Assembly: GCA_021789225.1 (NCBI GenBank)
Contig: JAJYJQ010000001.1
Location: 23,564 to 57,469, forward strand
Origin: a bacterium
Lineage (GTDB): Bacteria > Patescibacteriota > Minisyncoccia > Phycocordibacterales > Phycocordibacteraceae
Length of the DNA stretch: 33,906 bases
Direction of reading: 5' to 3'
Part shown: positions 7,253 through 16,260 of the stretch, piece by piece
How positions within the stretch are numbered: the stretch's first letter is position 1
Layout of the letters: every line of letters begins with the position of its first letter
Notes under the pieces: generated by a model
Told to the model about the DNA's origin: nothing
What the model saw: the letters and a program-made list of their open reading frames with translations, nothing else
Databases searched by the model: none
Translations under genes and position numbers: made by a program

Positions 7253-8484
7253 GCGCGTTCATGCTGCGCTATGGATGCGGCCAGCGCGAAGCGGTCACCG
7301 GCTCGCTCACGCGCAGCCTCGCCGAAAGCAGCCCTCTCTTGCTCGTCCGCTAGCAGTCCAGCTACCGCACGCACGAGAAGATCAGGGTCATACGGATTGA
7401 CCGTACGCCCGGTCTCCCCATCCGCAACCATCTCAGGGATACCACCTAAGCAGCTCCCGACCACCGGCTTCCCCGCCGCCATCGCTTCGAGCACGACCGT
7501 CGGCAATGGATCGAGATACATCGAGGGCACGACGACGACGTCCGCTGCCTGGTATGCTGCGTGCAACTCGTCACCCGAGAGCCAGCCTGTCGATACTACG
7601 TGATTCTCGATACCCCACTCCTTGGCACAACGCATGAGCGCATCGAGGTACGCATCACGCGTACCGAGCAGGAGCAGGATCGCATCCAGCTCTGTCTGCA
7701 CGACCTCACGCAAGGCTTCCAGCATCACATCGCCGCCTTTGAGCGCGCTGATGCGTCCGCCGAAGAGTATCGTCTTCTTGCCGGCGAGACCGTGCTTCGC
7801 TACGAACGTATCGGCAGCATCCTGCGGCGCGCTCCCCCACGCAGCGACGTCGATGCCGTTGTACATCACCTCGACATTCTTGATGCCGTTCTGCTCTAGC
7901 GCGCTCTTGAGTGCGGTGCTCACTGCGAAGATCCGGTCAACGTTCTTAAGGAGATGCCTGATGACGACGTTCCGGAACGGGTTGTACCAGAAGCGGTATC
8001 TCTTCAGCTGCTGCCAGGCGCTCACACGATAATTCCAATCTTTCCTGCATTCGGGATGCGATGGATCGATGAACTCGACGAGCTTGCCGTAGTGGAAGAG
8101 CATCACATCGTGCGCGGTGAGGAACACTTTCGCGCCGCTTCGCTTCGCGAGGCGGAGCGTCCAGTACGACAGGTGGTAATGCACGTTATGCGCATGCACG
8201 ACCTCCGGCTGCACTTCCGCGAGGATACGCTTCACTGTCCCGGCAGTTGCCGGATTATAGAGTGAACACCACGCGCGCCAGCGCGGCGCGTAGTCGGAAT
8301 AGATACGCTCGATGCGCACGCCGTCCTCCCGGAAGGATCCCGCCTGCGTCCGATCTTGTACCGCAGTGACGACCGTCACCTCATGCCCCAGCTTTGCGAG
8401 CTCCCGCGCGAGCGACGCCGCGACGATGCCTGCCCCACCCTTCGCGAAGGGCGGGAAGTCATCCTGCAGGAAGAGCGCTTTCAT
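7222..8484 (-). CDS. GT4-family glycosyltransferase
   Basis: The 420-residue GT-B enzyme is predicted to transfer a sugar from a nucleotide donor onto the growing glycan. The acceptor half begins MKALFLQDDFPPFAKGGAGI, with the Gly-rich GGAG loop. The donor half has ILFGGRISALKGGDVMLEAL and the E-x7-E-type motif in PSMYLDPLPTVVLEAMAAGK, with GGIPEMVADGETG following. It is the last gene of the leftward cluster, 3 nt after the preceding methyltransferase. Its 3' end overlaps the convergent flippase by 31 bp with no terminator between them. Donor and acceptor sugars cannot be read from the sequence. Confidence 0.9.
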   Translation of the reverse strand: MKALFLQDDFPPFAKGGAGIVAASLARELAKLGHEVTVVTAVQDRTQAGSFREDGVRIERIYSDYAPRWRAWCSLYNPATAGTVKRILAEVQPEVVHAHNVHYHLSYWTLRLAKRSGAKVFLTAHDVMLFHYGKLVEFIDPSHPECRKDWNYRVSAWQQLKRYRFWYNPFRNVVIRHLLKNVDRIFAVSTALKSALEQNGIKNVEVMYNGIDVAAWGSAPQDAADTFVAKHGLAGKKTILFGGRISALKGGDVMLEALREVVQTELDAILLLLGTRDAYLDALMRCAKEWGIENHVVSTGWLSGDELHAAYQAADVVVVPSMYLDPLPTVVLEAMAAGKPVVGSCLGGIPEMVADGETGRTVNPYDPDLLVRAVAGLLADEQERAAFGEAARERAGDRFALAASIAQHERAYAFAGTDIE

Positions 8485-8487
8485 ACG

Positions 8488-9105
8488 CTACTTGTGCGCC
8501 ACGATGTACACGTTCGGATAGAAGATGGACGTCTCTGAAACCTGATCTTTCGAACCGGATTCGAGGAACTGGAAGAACTTAGAGAGAAGGTGCCCTCCTT
8601 TCCTTACGAACATGTTGCGCTTCGGCTTGTACGGGTTGCGCGTGCCCATACGCACGAATTCGGAGAGCACGGTCCAGAGATTGCCATACCCCTTGCATTC
8701 CACGACCGAGAAGCCCTGTCTCGTAAACGCCTGTGCGAGCCCGTCGCGCGTATAGCGCCGAAAATCCGTCGGATCTTTGTGCTCGGGGAACAGGAACGGC
8801 ACGGTCGCTATCGCGTAGCCGCCCTTCTTCAATACCCGATACATCTCCCTGATCGTCTGGTCGGGTTCCGTCACGTGCTCGAGCGCCTGATTGCAAAGGA
8901 CCGTATCGAACGACTCGTCCGCGTGCGTGAGGTGCGCGGAATCTTCGATGAAGTCAGCGCGCGTATCGAAACCGTCAGACGAGAAGTACTTCTCGACATG
9001 GGGCGCGATCATCTCGCGATACCGCCCATAGCCGGCACCGACGTCGAGCAAAACGCCTTTGCCGTACTTCTGCACCAGATCGTTGGTGAGCATTCGCGTG
9101 TTCAT
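8488..9105 (-). CDS. Class I SAM-dependent methyltransferase (Methyltransf_11 type)
   Basis: The 205-residue protein shows SAM motif I LLDVGAGYG at residues 19-27 and the post-II NQALEHV at about 72-78, the usual Methyltransf_11/23 signature. Its C-terminal region FRRYTRDGLAQAFTRQGFSV resembles the other small methyltransferases of this cluster. ATG 9105 is chosen because GAGGG lies about 10 nt upstream. An ATG at 9147 would overlap the previous gene by 26 bp. Within the glycan cluster it most likely O-methylates a sugar (inference); the substrate is unknown. Confidence 0.85.
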   Translation of the reverse strand: MNTRMLTNDLVQKYGKGVLLDVGAGYGRYREMIAPHVEKYFSSDGFDTRADFIEDSAHLTHADESFDTVLCNQALEHVTEPDQTIREMYRVLKKGGYAIATVPFLFPEHKDPTDFRRYTRDGLAQAFTRQGFSVVECKGYGNLWTVLSEFVRMGTRNPYKPKRNMFVRKGGHLLSKFFQFLESGSKDQVSETSIFYPNVYIVAHK

Positions 9106-9121
9106 ATGTACAAAGTATCCC

Positions 9122-10018
9122 TCATTTCTGTGCCACGACCCAGACATACTGAAGCCTGCCCGTCATGATCACGATACGGCTCAGTATGAACCGTATCGCC
9201 CTGCGGACCAAGCCGTCGCGAACCGCAGACGGAATCGCCTTCGGTCCTCCTGGCATGCCCTCTCCGGCCGAACCGTCTTCTGTCTGCTTGGCGGACAACA
9301 AGCCAAGCCGGAACAGCGATTCTCGGATAGGAAGATGGTACTGATCGAAATCCCTTACGCCTGACGCGACGACACGAAAACCGGTTCGCTCGAGCAAGAC
9401 GCGAAGCGTCTTGTCGGAGAAATACCAGAGATGTTCCGGATAGATGAGCGGATCTTTGTATTTCCGAAGCTTGAAGACCGGCGAGTCTATGTCCGGGGTC
9501 TCAATGACGAGGAACCCTCCGGGCGGGAGAACGTCGTATATACGCCTGATCTCCACATCCGGATCCTTGAGGTGCTCGATGACATGAAACAGCGAGACGA
9601 CTCGTGTTGCCGGCGCTTCCTGGACGACCCGTCCGAGGTCCGCGATAGTGTCCCCGACGATCCTGACCCCGTGCGTAGCCGCCTTCTCACGGCTTCCCTC
9701 GCTCGGCTCTATGCCGACGCCCTGCCCCCTTGCGGCAGCGAGCGCCTCGAGAAAGATGCCTTCCCCCGTCCCTACGTCGCACCACCCGGCGCGCGGCACG
9801 AACCGCGTGAAGAGCCGTATGCGGTCACGCGAGTTCCGGAAACGCGCTTCGCGCTTCTCCGGCGTATCGCCCGCATCGAGCTCTTCGTAGTACGACTTGC
9901 CCAGCGAAGGCTCGGCCTGCCACAAGAGCCCGCAACCGCTGCAGCGCAACAACGGCAGGCCGTTGAGGACCACCTCTTGCAAATCAGACGATCCACACAC
10001 GACGCAAGAATCATTCAT
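9122..10018 (-). CDS. SAM methyltransferase with N-terminal zinc ribbon
   Basis: The 298-residue protein carries four Cys (5, 8, 26, 29) in a CxxC-x17-CxxC zinc ribbon, followed by a Rossmann methyltransferase core. Motif I is WCDVGTGEG at 79-87, and FHVIEHLKDPD is the post-II motif. LVIETPDIDSP and EHLWYFSDKTLRVLLERTGF are typical of Methyltransf_23 proteins in polysaccharide clusters. The zinc-ribbon/core layout is also seen in sugar C-methyltransferases (Methyltransf_13/14), although this protein is shorter than the usual 400 residues of those. The start overlaps the end of the upstream GT9 gene by 8 bp. Confidence 0.87.
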   Translation of the reverse strand: MNDSCVVCGSSDLQEVVLNGLPLLRCSGCGLLWQAEPSLGKSYYEELDAGDTPEKREARFRNSRDRIRLFTRFVPRAGWCDVGTGEGIFLEALAAARGQGVGIEPSEGSREKAATHGVRIVGDTIADLGRVVQEAPATRVVSLFHVIEHLKDPDVEIRRIYDVLPPGGFLVIETPDIDSPVFKLRKYKDPLIYPEHLWYFSDKTLRVLLERTGFRVVASGVRDFDQYHLPIRESLFRLGLLSAKQTEDGSAGEGMPGGPKAIPSAVRDGLVRRAIRFILSRIVIMTGRLQYVWVVAQK

Positions 10019-11147
10019 GTGATAGGAGGAGATCTATTTTTGTAATGACCGCTTCTACGGTAATGCTTCGGGTCTGCCGAAGCGCCTCGCGAGCATTATA
10101 CACGCGCGCATTCATGACATACAGTTCCGGCTTCTCCCGATCGGGCGGCGTCACGATCAGATGCTTCGGGCCGATGGGCGGCTGCTCGCGCTCATCGATT
10201 GGGCCGGTGATGTCGACGGTCGAAACCCCGAATGCCTCAGCGATATAGATCGGGCCGGTGTCTACGGCCACGAACAGGCCGGCGCGTGCGATGAATGCCT
10301 TGAGCTCGTCGATCGAGAACACGCCGAGGGCGTTTATGATGCCTTCCGGCTTCTCGAGCGCCGCCACCATCGCGTTCACCTCTTCCTTGTCGCGCGGGCC
10401 GCCGATGACGACCACCGGCACGCCCCGCGCGACGAGATGCTCCGCGACGCGCGCGAAGCGGTCGGCCGGCCAGTTCTTTATCTTGTTCCCTGCCGAAGGA
10501 GAGATGATGGCGAACTTCTTTTCCGCAAGATCGTGCGCGCGCAAGAACGCATCCGCGCTCTTGCGCGCCTCGTCCGAGAAGCCGAGACGCTTCGTCGTAT
10601 CTCCGACGCGCACGCCAAGCGGCGCGAGCATCTTCAGGTACTCGCCCGGCGCATAGTGCCCCATGCGGTGCGGGACGGTTTCTACCAGTCGCAGGAGCGA
10701 CCGATAGGTCTTCGTCATCCACGGACAGTAACCGCCCATCACCTCCGGCGCGACGACGAGCGGGATGCCTGCAAGATACGAAAGCGCGACCGCACGGCCG
10801 TCCGGATTGAGGACGACACTCGCGTCGAAATGTGCGGCTCGGATCGCACTGAGGAGCGAGAAGAACCCGCCGCTCGCGACGAGATATCCGTCAAGGTCCG
10901 GATTGTCGGCAAGCACCGACCTGTTCAGAGCATCGCCCATGACGGTTACGCGCGCCTGCGGATGCTGCGCCCGCAGCGCTCGGAAGACCGGCGTCGTGCA
11001 GACCATGTCGCCCAACTTCGCCGTCTGCACCACCAGGATCGAGCGATACCTGTCTCGCTTTCCGGCGACGAGACCGCGGAAGGGCGCGTAGCAGTACGCG
11101 GCTGCGATCAAGAGTGCATTCCGGAGGACATAGAGAGTTCGAGACAT
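10011..11147 (-). CDS. GT9-family (heptosyltransferase-like) glycosyltransferase
   Basis: The 378-residue GT-B enzyme of the ADP-heptose:LPS heptosyltransferase family has the N-terminal SILVVQTAKLGDMVCTTPVF helix. Its C-terminal domain contains FAIISPSAGNKIKNWPADRF, VVIGGPRDK and VAVDTGPIYIAEAFGVSTVD. GT9 enzymes add heptose or related sugars to envelope glycolipids; since no ADP-heptose synthesis gene is in view, the donor is open. The N-terminus begins with a hydrophobic helix (ALLIAAAYCYAPF) that may tether it to the membrane. ATG 11147 is chosen because it lies 2 nt after the preceding stop. An upstream in-frame extension to 11252 lies inside the previous gene and has no family similarity that I recognise. 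Confidence 0.88.
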   Translation of the reverse strand: MSRTLYVLRNALLIAAAYCYAPFRGLVAGKRDRYRSILVVQTAKLGDMVCTTPVFRALRAQHPQARVTVMGDALNRSVLADNPDLDGYLVASGGFFSLLSAIRAAHFDASVVLNPDGRAVALSYLAGIPLVVAPEVMGGYCPWMTKTYRSLLRLVETVPHRMGHYAPGEYLKMLAPLGVRVGDTTKRLGFSDEARKSADAFLRAHDLAEKKFAIISPSAGNKIKNWPADRFARVAEHLVARGVPVVVIGGPRDKEEVNAMVAALEKPEGIINALGVFSIDELKAFIARAGLFVAVDTGPIYIAEAFGVSTVDITGPIDEREQPPIGPKHLIVTPPDREKPELYVMNARVYNAREALRQTRSITVEAVITKIDLLLSHE

Positions 11148-11149
11148 GG

Positions 11150-12967
11150 TCAGGAGTGGACGCTGAAGATGACAAGGCCGTTCGCCGCATAGACTTCCGT
11201 GAAGGACGGGAAGTCCTGCGGATTCCACGCCGGGAAACCTGCCTTGTCCCACACGACATAGTCAAGTTTGTACTTCTCCAGCTCTGCCTTGAAATCTCCT
11301 TTCAAGAAAGCGAGATAATCTGTCTCGAGACGCGCCGCGGCGGCGTCTTCCCAGGCAGCGAGCGCGCCTTTGACCTGTATGGCTTGCAGCCATGGGTCTC
11401 CCGACGCGTGCCAGAGCTCCAGCCAATTGGTGAACATGGTCGACCGCACTTCCGGCCGGTGACTCTCCAGGTACGCATGGACATCCGCTACTGTGATGCC
11501 CCGCACCCGAAGCCACAGGAGATACCCGGACTCGATCCGATCTTGCGGTACGCCGTAATAATTCTGTACCGAATAGTAGTCATCGCAGTGGGTGTACGCC
11601 GGTATCTTGCCGGAAAGGTAATTCTCTTTCTCGCTCACCAGGACAACGCAATCGCCGTTCGCCGTATGCGAGTTGAGCCACGCATATACCGGGACGTAGC
11701 GCTGATCACTCGCATACGCGGCCATGTCCGTACGGTAGGAGCTGACGACCAGGGCGCCGTACGCGAGAGAGGCGATGAGGATGACATAGGTGAGGCCGGC
11801 CCAGAGCGATCTCGACCACGGACGGACGCACCGATACAGGACCACCATCCCGACCACGTAGACGACAGGAATCGAATATTGGACGAGGTGCTGTGGCCAG
11901 ACGGTCACCCCCGTCACTACCTGCTGGATGAACGTAAGGAACGTGCCCACGAGGAACGCAAAGGAGAACCACCACCACGCCGAGTCCTTGAGGAGATTCG
12001 ATCTCTTGAGGAAAAGCCAGGCGGAGACGAGCGCGAAAGCGACCAGCGCCAGGAGCAAGAACCTGTTCACGAGCGGCACGTGTGTGTGCAGGAGGCCGGC
12101 CTTTGCGAGCGTGCTGCCGCCGGCTGAAGCCGCCTGGCTGAATAATACGAAGAGGCCGCTTGCCGTCGCCGGCAAGACGCCGAGGCCAATCACTTTCACG
12201 AACGACCACGCTTCCCTCGGCTTCTTTTGCGCGAACGCGATGACGCAGAGCAGTGCGGTTACCGAGAGCCCCACCCCGAAGCTGAAGACATAGCCGGTCA
12301 TCACAGCAAGCAGGACGCCGGCCGCATACGGCAGGAGCCGGGTCTTCCCGTTGAACAGCTTCCAGAGCAGCATCAGGAACAAGAATAGGAACAACCCTCC
12401 GCTGATTGGGTTCACGAGCCGGGCCCAGATTGTCGAGTAGCCGATACCGGCTGCGCCCGTGATGACGGCGTGCACGTGTGCCGGATCGACGAAGTCGTAC
12501 CCGAGGAGTACGAGCAGCCCACCCGCGACAGCTCCCAGCTTCGCGTCCTCTTCATCACCGTCACGCTGAGTCAGAGAAAATACTAGTGCGTACACGAGCA
12601 GGAACAGGAGCGCGGGAAATGCGAATTTGCTCAATTCCACGACGAGCAGTATCGGGATGTGGAGCAGGACGCTCGGGAGGACATACAGGTATTCCCCGAA
12701 CGGAAGGATGACGGCCGGGGAGTCTTTGTATCCGAAGTATATCGGCGAGCTCGCCGTCACGTGCCCGTCCAGGATATCCTCGATGTTCGCCAGGTAATTC
12801 TCATCATCGCTCTGGTAGAGGAAGGGCGCTCCTTGATACGCGCCGCCCAACTCGATGCGAGCGAGCACCTGCGGGAGCGTGAACAGCATCCCGACGACAA
12901 GCGCGTAGAAGATTGCCCTCTTGTGGCTGGAGAGTATTGTCTTCGCGCGCGCCAGGACAGAACTCAT
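11150..12967 (-). CDS. Large polytopic membrane protein, GT-C glycosyltransferase-like
   Basis: The 605-residue protein has one N-terminal TM helix, then a loop with the acidic FLYQSDDENYLANIEDILDG. About ten further hydrophobic segments follow to near residue 400. The last 200 residues are soluble and probably extracytoplasmic (YAWLNSHTANGDCVVLVSEK, then KLDYVVWDK near the end). A first loop with paired acidic residues followed by many TM helices and a C-terminal outer domain is the layout of GT-C enzymes using polyprenyl-phosphate sugars. No family motif is clear enough for a name. It is part of the leftward operon and shares its layout with the protein at 13710-15677. It could instead be an assembly or transport protein. 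Confidence 0.75.
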   Translation of the reverse strand: MSSVLARAKTILSSHKRAIFYALVVGMLFTLPQVLARIELGGAYQGAPFLYQSDDENYLANIEDILDGHVTASSPIYFGYKDSPAVILPFGEYLYVLPSVLLHIPILLVVELSKFAFPALLFLLVYALVFSLTQRDGDEEDAKLGAVAGGLLVLLGYDFVDPAHVHAVITGAAGIGYSTIWARLVNPISGGLFLFLFLMLLWKLFNGKTRLLPYAAGVLLAVMTGYVFSFGVGLSVTALLCVIAFAQKKPREAWSFVKVIGLGVLPATASGLFVLFSQAASAGGSTLAKAGLLHTHVPLVNRFLLLALVAFALVSAWLFLKRSNLLKDSAWWWFSFAFLVGTFLTFIQQVVTGVTVWPQHLVQYSIPVVYVVGMVVLYRCVRPWSRSLWAGLTYVILIASLAYGALVVSSYRTDMAAYASDQRYVPVYAWLNSHTANGDCVVLVSEKENYLSGKIPAYTHCDDYYSVQNYYGVPQDRIESGYLLWLRVRGITVADVHAYLESHRPEVRSTMFTNWLELWHASGDPWLQAIQVKGALAAWEDAAAARLETDYLAFLKGDFKAELEKYKLDYVVWDKAGFPAWNPQDFPSFTEVYAANGLVIFSVHS

Positions 12968-12977
12968 ACGATCCTTG

Positions 12978-13700
12978 TTATCTCTTCTTCACCACCAGAT
13001 ACAGCACCGCTGCCATGTTCGCCGCGTGCGGCAAGCGGTTCACGAAGACATCGAGGAACTTTATCGGGAAGAACAGGAACATCGACGCGTCGAGGAGGAA
13101 CCAGTAGAGGAAGTCATTCCCGAACGAGAAGACTGTCGCGAACAGGTATGAGAGCGTCACGGTGAGCGACGAGAACGGGCCGGACCGGACGCCGACCTCC
13201 ATCACTTCGAATTCCTCGAAGAGCTGCAGCAACCCTTCCTTTGTCCAGCGCGTGAAGTCGCTCGGAGAGGGATGGAACGGGTAGTAGAACGGGGTGCTGA
13301 TGTAGAGGAACCCGCCCGGCTTCAGTATCCGCTTGAGCTCGCTAACCGCCTTGTACGGATGCGGTAGGTGCTCGAGCACATTGTCGCAGACAATCCTTGC
13401 GACCGACGCATCGCCGAAGGGCTGCATGTCCTCTATGTCAGAGAGAATGTCGACCCCTTCGTACTGGAACTTGTCGACATTCTTCACTTCCGGGCCCAGC
13501 CGGCGCGGCCCAGAACCGACGTTTATGACCTCCCCTTCTGCCGCATACTTACGCAGGAAATCCTTCGGGTTCATGCCGAGAAGGAGCGTATGCCCGAAGA
13601 CGATCTCTACGAGATAGTAGAACGTGGGCCAACGCTTAAAGAAATCTCTGATTGATGGGCCTTTGCTTTCCGTTTGTGCAGTCATATTCTCGAGAGTCAT
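12978..13700 (-). CDS. Class I SAM methyltransferase with hydrophobic C-terminal segments
   Basis: The 240-residue protein shows motif I as VINVGSGPRRLGPEV, a variant with an NVGSG core, then CDNVLEHLPHPYKAV and ILKPGGFLYISTPFYYPFHP. Two hydrophobic stretches (SLTVTLSYLFATVFSFG and FLLDASMFLFFPIKFLDVF) in the C-terminal third suggest membrane association or a buried helical cap. Start ATG 13700 is used; ATG 13685 (MTAQTES) is an alternative. It lies between the two GT-C-like proteins with gaps of about 10 nt, suggesting it modifies the same lipid-linked substrate (inference). Confidence 0.84.
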   Translation of the reverse strand: MTLENMTAQTESKGPSIRDFFKRWPTFYYLVEIVFGHTLLLGMNPKDFLRKYAAEGEVINVGSGPRRLGPEVKNVDKFQYEGVDILSDIEDMQPFGDASVARIVCDNVLEHLPHPYKAVSELKRILKPGGFLYISTPFYYPFHPSPSDFTRWTKEGLLQLFEEFEVMEVGVRSGPFSSLTVTLSYLFATVFSFGNDFLYWFLLDASMFLFFPIKFLDVFVNRLPHAANMAAVLYLVVKKR

Positions 13701-13709
13701 CTCTCATTG

Positions 13710-15677
13710 CTAATCCTGAAGTTTATAAATATACCGGTAATCCGAACCCGACACGTCGCTGAAGACGGCTATGGCGTCCAGTCCTGAACATTTTTGCACA
13801 TAATCTGCCTGCGAGAAATTGCTCGGCGACACGACGATGTAGTCGATGCCGAAAGCGTGCAGCGCACTCGCGCTGCAACCGTTCACGATCTCATCGTAGA
13901 GCGGAATCTTATCTGCCGGGAAGAGAGCCGGGTAATTCCCGGGAGACATCCTCCCCGTCTCGATCATGAGCATCGGATCGTACGGGAAGAATCGCGCAGC
14001 AGGGGCGGTGTTGGCAGGCACCCAATCATACGCTTCCGCATCCAGCCGCGACGGCGCCGGCAGTGACGCTACGAACGGGACATGGATCTTGCCGAAATCA
14101 TTGAATGGCGTGACCAGGCTGACGAGCTGAAAAGCAAGCCCGCCGTATACGACGATGAGCGACGTGAGCACGAGCATCATATTTGCCTTCGGTCTCTCCT
14201 TGTGTTCCTCGAACAGGCGGGCTACGAGGAGGGCGGATACGAACGCGAAGATAGGCGTCGAGACGGAGAACAGTCGTAGCATCGCGTTCGGCGTCAGATT
14301 GAATACGACGAAGATTGGAAGGAAAAAGGCGACGACGCCGACGCCCGACAGGAACAAAATCCTCTTATCCCGTCTGAAGACGTAGAGCGCGACGGGGAAC
14401 AAGAAGAGCGGGAGGCCGAACTCCTTCAGGAACGTCCAGCTCAGGATGGGTATGCGCGAGATGGGCTCCCCCGCTTGCAGCAGGCTCGAGACGGGGATTC
14501 CCAGCATATCGCTATTGATCGAGAAGCTCGGCCCACTGTCGATGATCGACCCGCTGAACACGTAATTCGTGATGATGCCTCCCTGCAAGACCGCCACGAT
14601 CGAGCCGACGAGCAGTACCACAAACGTCAGCTTCATGCGATCGGCATGTTTCTGCTTCAGGCTCGGGTCACTGCCCCGAACGAACGAGTACGCTTCCCAG
14701 ACGAACGCGAGGGCGAGGGCGAGGGCAAGCACGACAAAGCTGGTCTCGAGACTGAGCGCGATCGCCCCCAAGAACAGCCCGATGATAAGCGCGCTCCTGA
14801 TCTTCGCCTTCCTCTCGCTCAACTGCTTGAGATACAAGTAGACGACCGCCAGGATCATGGGCATGCCCATGGCCGTGGTGTGACTGCGCATGCCGTACGT
14901 GAAGAACTGATTCAGCTTCGGCCACAGCATATCCGCCACGAACTTCCACTGGCCGACAACCGGCTCGCCGAGCACATACCTGTGGTAGAGGGGCGAGAAT
15001 CCATGTACGACGTTCAAGAACAGCAAGCCGCCCGCGTAGAAGAAGAAGAGCGCAGCGAGTATAGACGCGAGGAAATCCTCGGTAAGGAAGAACGCGAGCA
15101 CGAACGCGAGGAGGAACGTCGCGCCCGTGAAGAAGAATATCTGGGTATCGTAGTCTTGCAGCAACGGGACGTCCGTCACGTGGTACATCGCAGCCGCCAG
15201 GAGATCCGGCCCATAATGGTAGGAGAAGCGCGTGTCAGGATCCATCGGATTCATGACCGGGAAATTCCCTGCGCTTATCGTCGCGGCAGCTATCAGGTGA
15301 CTGTAATCGTCATGCTCGAGCGCCCGCAACTGCACGACGCCCGAGATGACTGACGCGAGCAGTGCCAGGCCGAACAGGATGCGGAGCTGCTTCTTCGAGA
15401 GGTCGAGTTCTGGCCGGTACCACTCCGCTCCCCTCCTGAGGAGGAGGTAGACGGAGAAGATGATGAACGCGAACAGGACGATCCAGACGGTCGCCCGAAT
15501 CGGAATCAGGTATGACAGCACGTTCACGAAGAACATGTACCCGCCAAGGCCGAGCAGCACGGAAAACGGCACAAGCAGCGATACCTTCCGTTCACCCAAG
15601 AAAAGCCGCGTGGCCGCATACCCAAAAGCAATGGCCACCGCGAGAAACAGCAGCAGCTCTACGGTAGCAAGAATCAT
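13710..15677 (-). CDS. Large polytopic membrane protein, GT-C glycosyltransferase-like
   Basis: The 655-residue protein starts with a TM helix (MILATVELLLFLAVAIAFGY). After the first few helices comes a loop VQLRALEHDDYSHLIAAATI followed by NFPVMNPMDPDTRFSYHYGPD. Acidic residues at the start of the first large outer loop are the usual catalytic place in GT-C enzymes. Many further TM segments run to about residue 500. A soluble C-terminal domain contains EAYDWVPANTAPAARFFPYD and FGIDYIVVSPSNF. It recalls DUF2298/PMT-like proteins, but I do not recognise an exact family. It is the second GT-C-like protein in the operon after 11150-12967, and both end in a domain with an xxDYxV element. Confidence 0.75.
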   Translation of the reverse strand: MILATVELLLFLAVAIAFGYAATRLFLGERKVSLLVPFSVLLGLGGYMFFVNVLSYLIPIRATVWIVLFAFIIFSVYLLLRRGAEWYRPELDLSKKQLRILFGLALLASVISGVVQLRALEHDDYSHLIAAATISAGNFPVMNPMDPDTRFSYHYGPDLLAAAMYHVTDVPLLQDYDTQIFFFTGATFLLAFVLAFFLTEDFLASILAALFFFYAGGLLFLNVVHGFSPLYHRYVLGEPVVGQWKFVADMLWPKLNQFFTYGMRSHTTAMGMPMILAVVYLYLKQLSERKAKIRSALIIGLFLGAIALSLETSFVVLALALALAFVWEAYSFVRGSDPSLKQKHADRMKLTFVVLLVGSIVAVLQGGIITNYVFSGSIIDSGPSFSINSDMLGIPVSSLLQAGEPISRIPILSWTFLKEFGLPLFLFPVALYVFRRDKRILFLSGVGVVAFFLPIFVVFNLTPNAMLRLFSVSTPIFAFVSALLVARLFEEHKERPKANMMLVLTSLIVVYGGLAFQLVSLVTPFNDFGKIHVPFVASLPAPSRLDAEAYDWVPANTAPAARFFPYDPMLMIETGRMSPGNYPALFPADKIPLYDEIVNGCSASALHAFGIDYIVVSPSNFSQADYVQKCSGLDAIAVFSDVSGSDYRYIYKLQD

Positions 15678-15683
15678 GAGGTC

Positions 15684-16259
15684 TTATTTCGAAAATTCGA
15701 ACTCAATCTCCTCGAACCCGCCGACCCAGAAGCACCAGATACGGCTCGCGAAGGCCGGGGAAAGCTTCGCGAGGAAGTTTATGATTGCGTTCAGGAACGA
15801 GAGGGTGGCGATGGTCACCTTCCCGTACCCCAAGGACGGCAGGAGGTGCGCGAACGCCATCCAGTGGAGTTCCATCTTCTCAAGCTTGAAGTCCGTGCCG
15901 AAATACCCCCACCGCACGCACGACGGATCGAAATACTTCGGGAACGTCACGTCGAAGCCGTGGCTGTGCTCCGGATGGGTCATACCCCGGCTGAAGTGCG
16001 GGACCTTCACATGCAACGTGCCACCCGGCTTCAGGATGCGGTGCAGTTCCGTCATGACCGCGAACGGACGGTCGAGGTGCTCAAGGACGTGGGACGCCTC
16101 GATGGCATCTATGCTGTTGTCCTCGAACGGGTACGGCATCGCGTTGAGGTCGCAGATGACATCCGGCTCGGTGAGGGGCGTCCAATCGACATTCACATAC
16201 CCCTCCTTCCTGTCGATACCTGAACCGAGATTGAGCTTCTTTTGCTGCATGGGACTCAT
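15684..16259 (-). CDS. Class I SAM methyltransferase (Methyltransf_11-like)
   Basis: The 191-residue protein begins MSPMQQKKLNLGSGIDRKEG. LNLGSG is motif I, and VNVDWTPLTEPDVICDLNAM supplies the acidic residue after strand 2. EASHVLEHLDRPFAVMTELH and ILKPGGTLHVKVPHFS follow. It matches the short predicted SAM-dependent methyltransferases (often labelled COG4627-like) common in bacterial polysaccharide loci. Its start is 1 nt after the asnB stop, and an ATG three codons further in is an alternative. Its product gap to the next gene is only 6 nt. Substrate unknown; a sugar of the surface glycan is likely. Confidence 0.84.
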   Translation of the reverse strand: MSPMQQKKLNLGSGIDRKEGYVNVDWTPLTEPDVICDLNAMPYPFEDNSIDAIEASHVLEHLDRPFAVMTELHRILKPGGTLHVKVPHFSRGMTHPEHSHGFDVTFPKYFDPSCVRWGYFGTDFKLEKMELHWMAFAHLLPSLGYGKVTIATLSFLNAIINFLAKLSPAFASRIWCFWVGGFEEIEFEFSK

Positions 16260-16260
16260 A

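Noticed and set aside
10161-12127. Two plus-strand frames (10161-11192 and 11114-12127)
   Set aside because: Antisense to the GT9 and GT-C-like genes, which have clear family features; no start signal.
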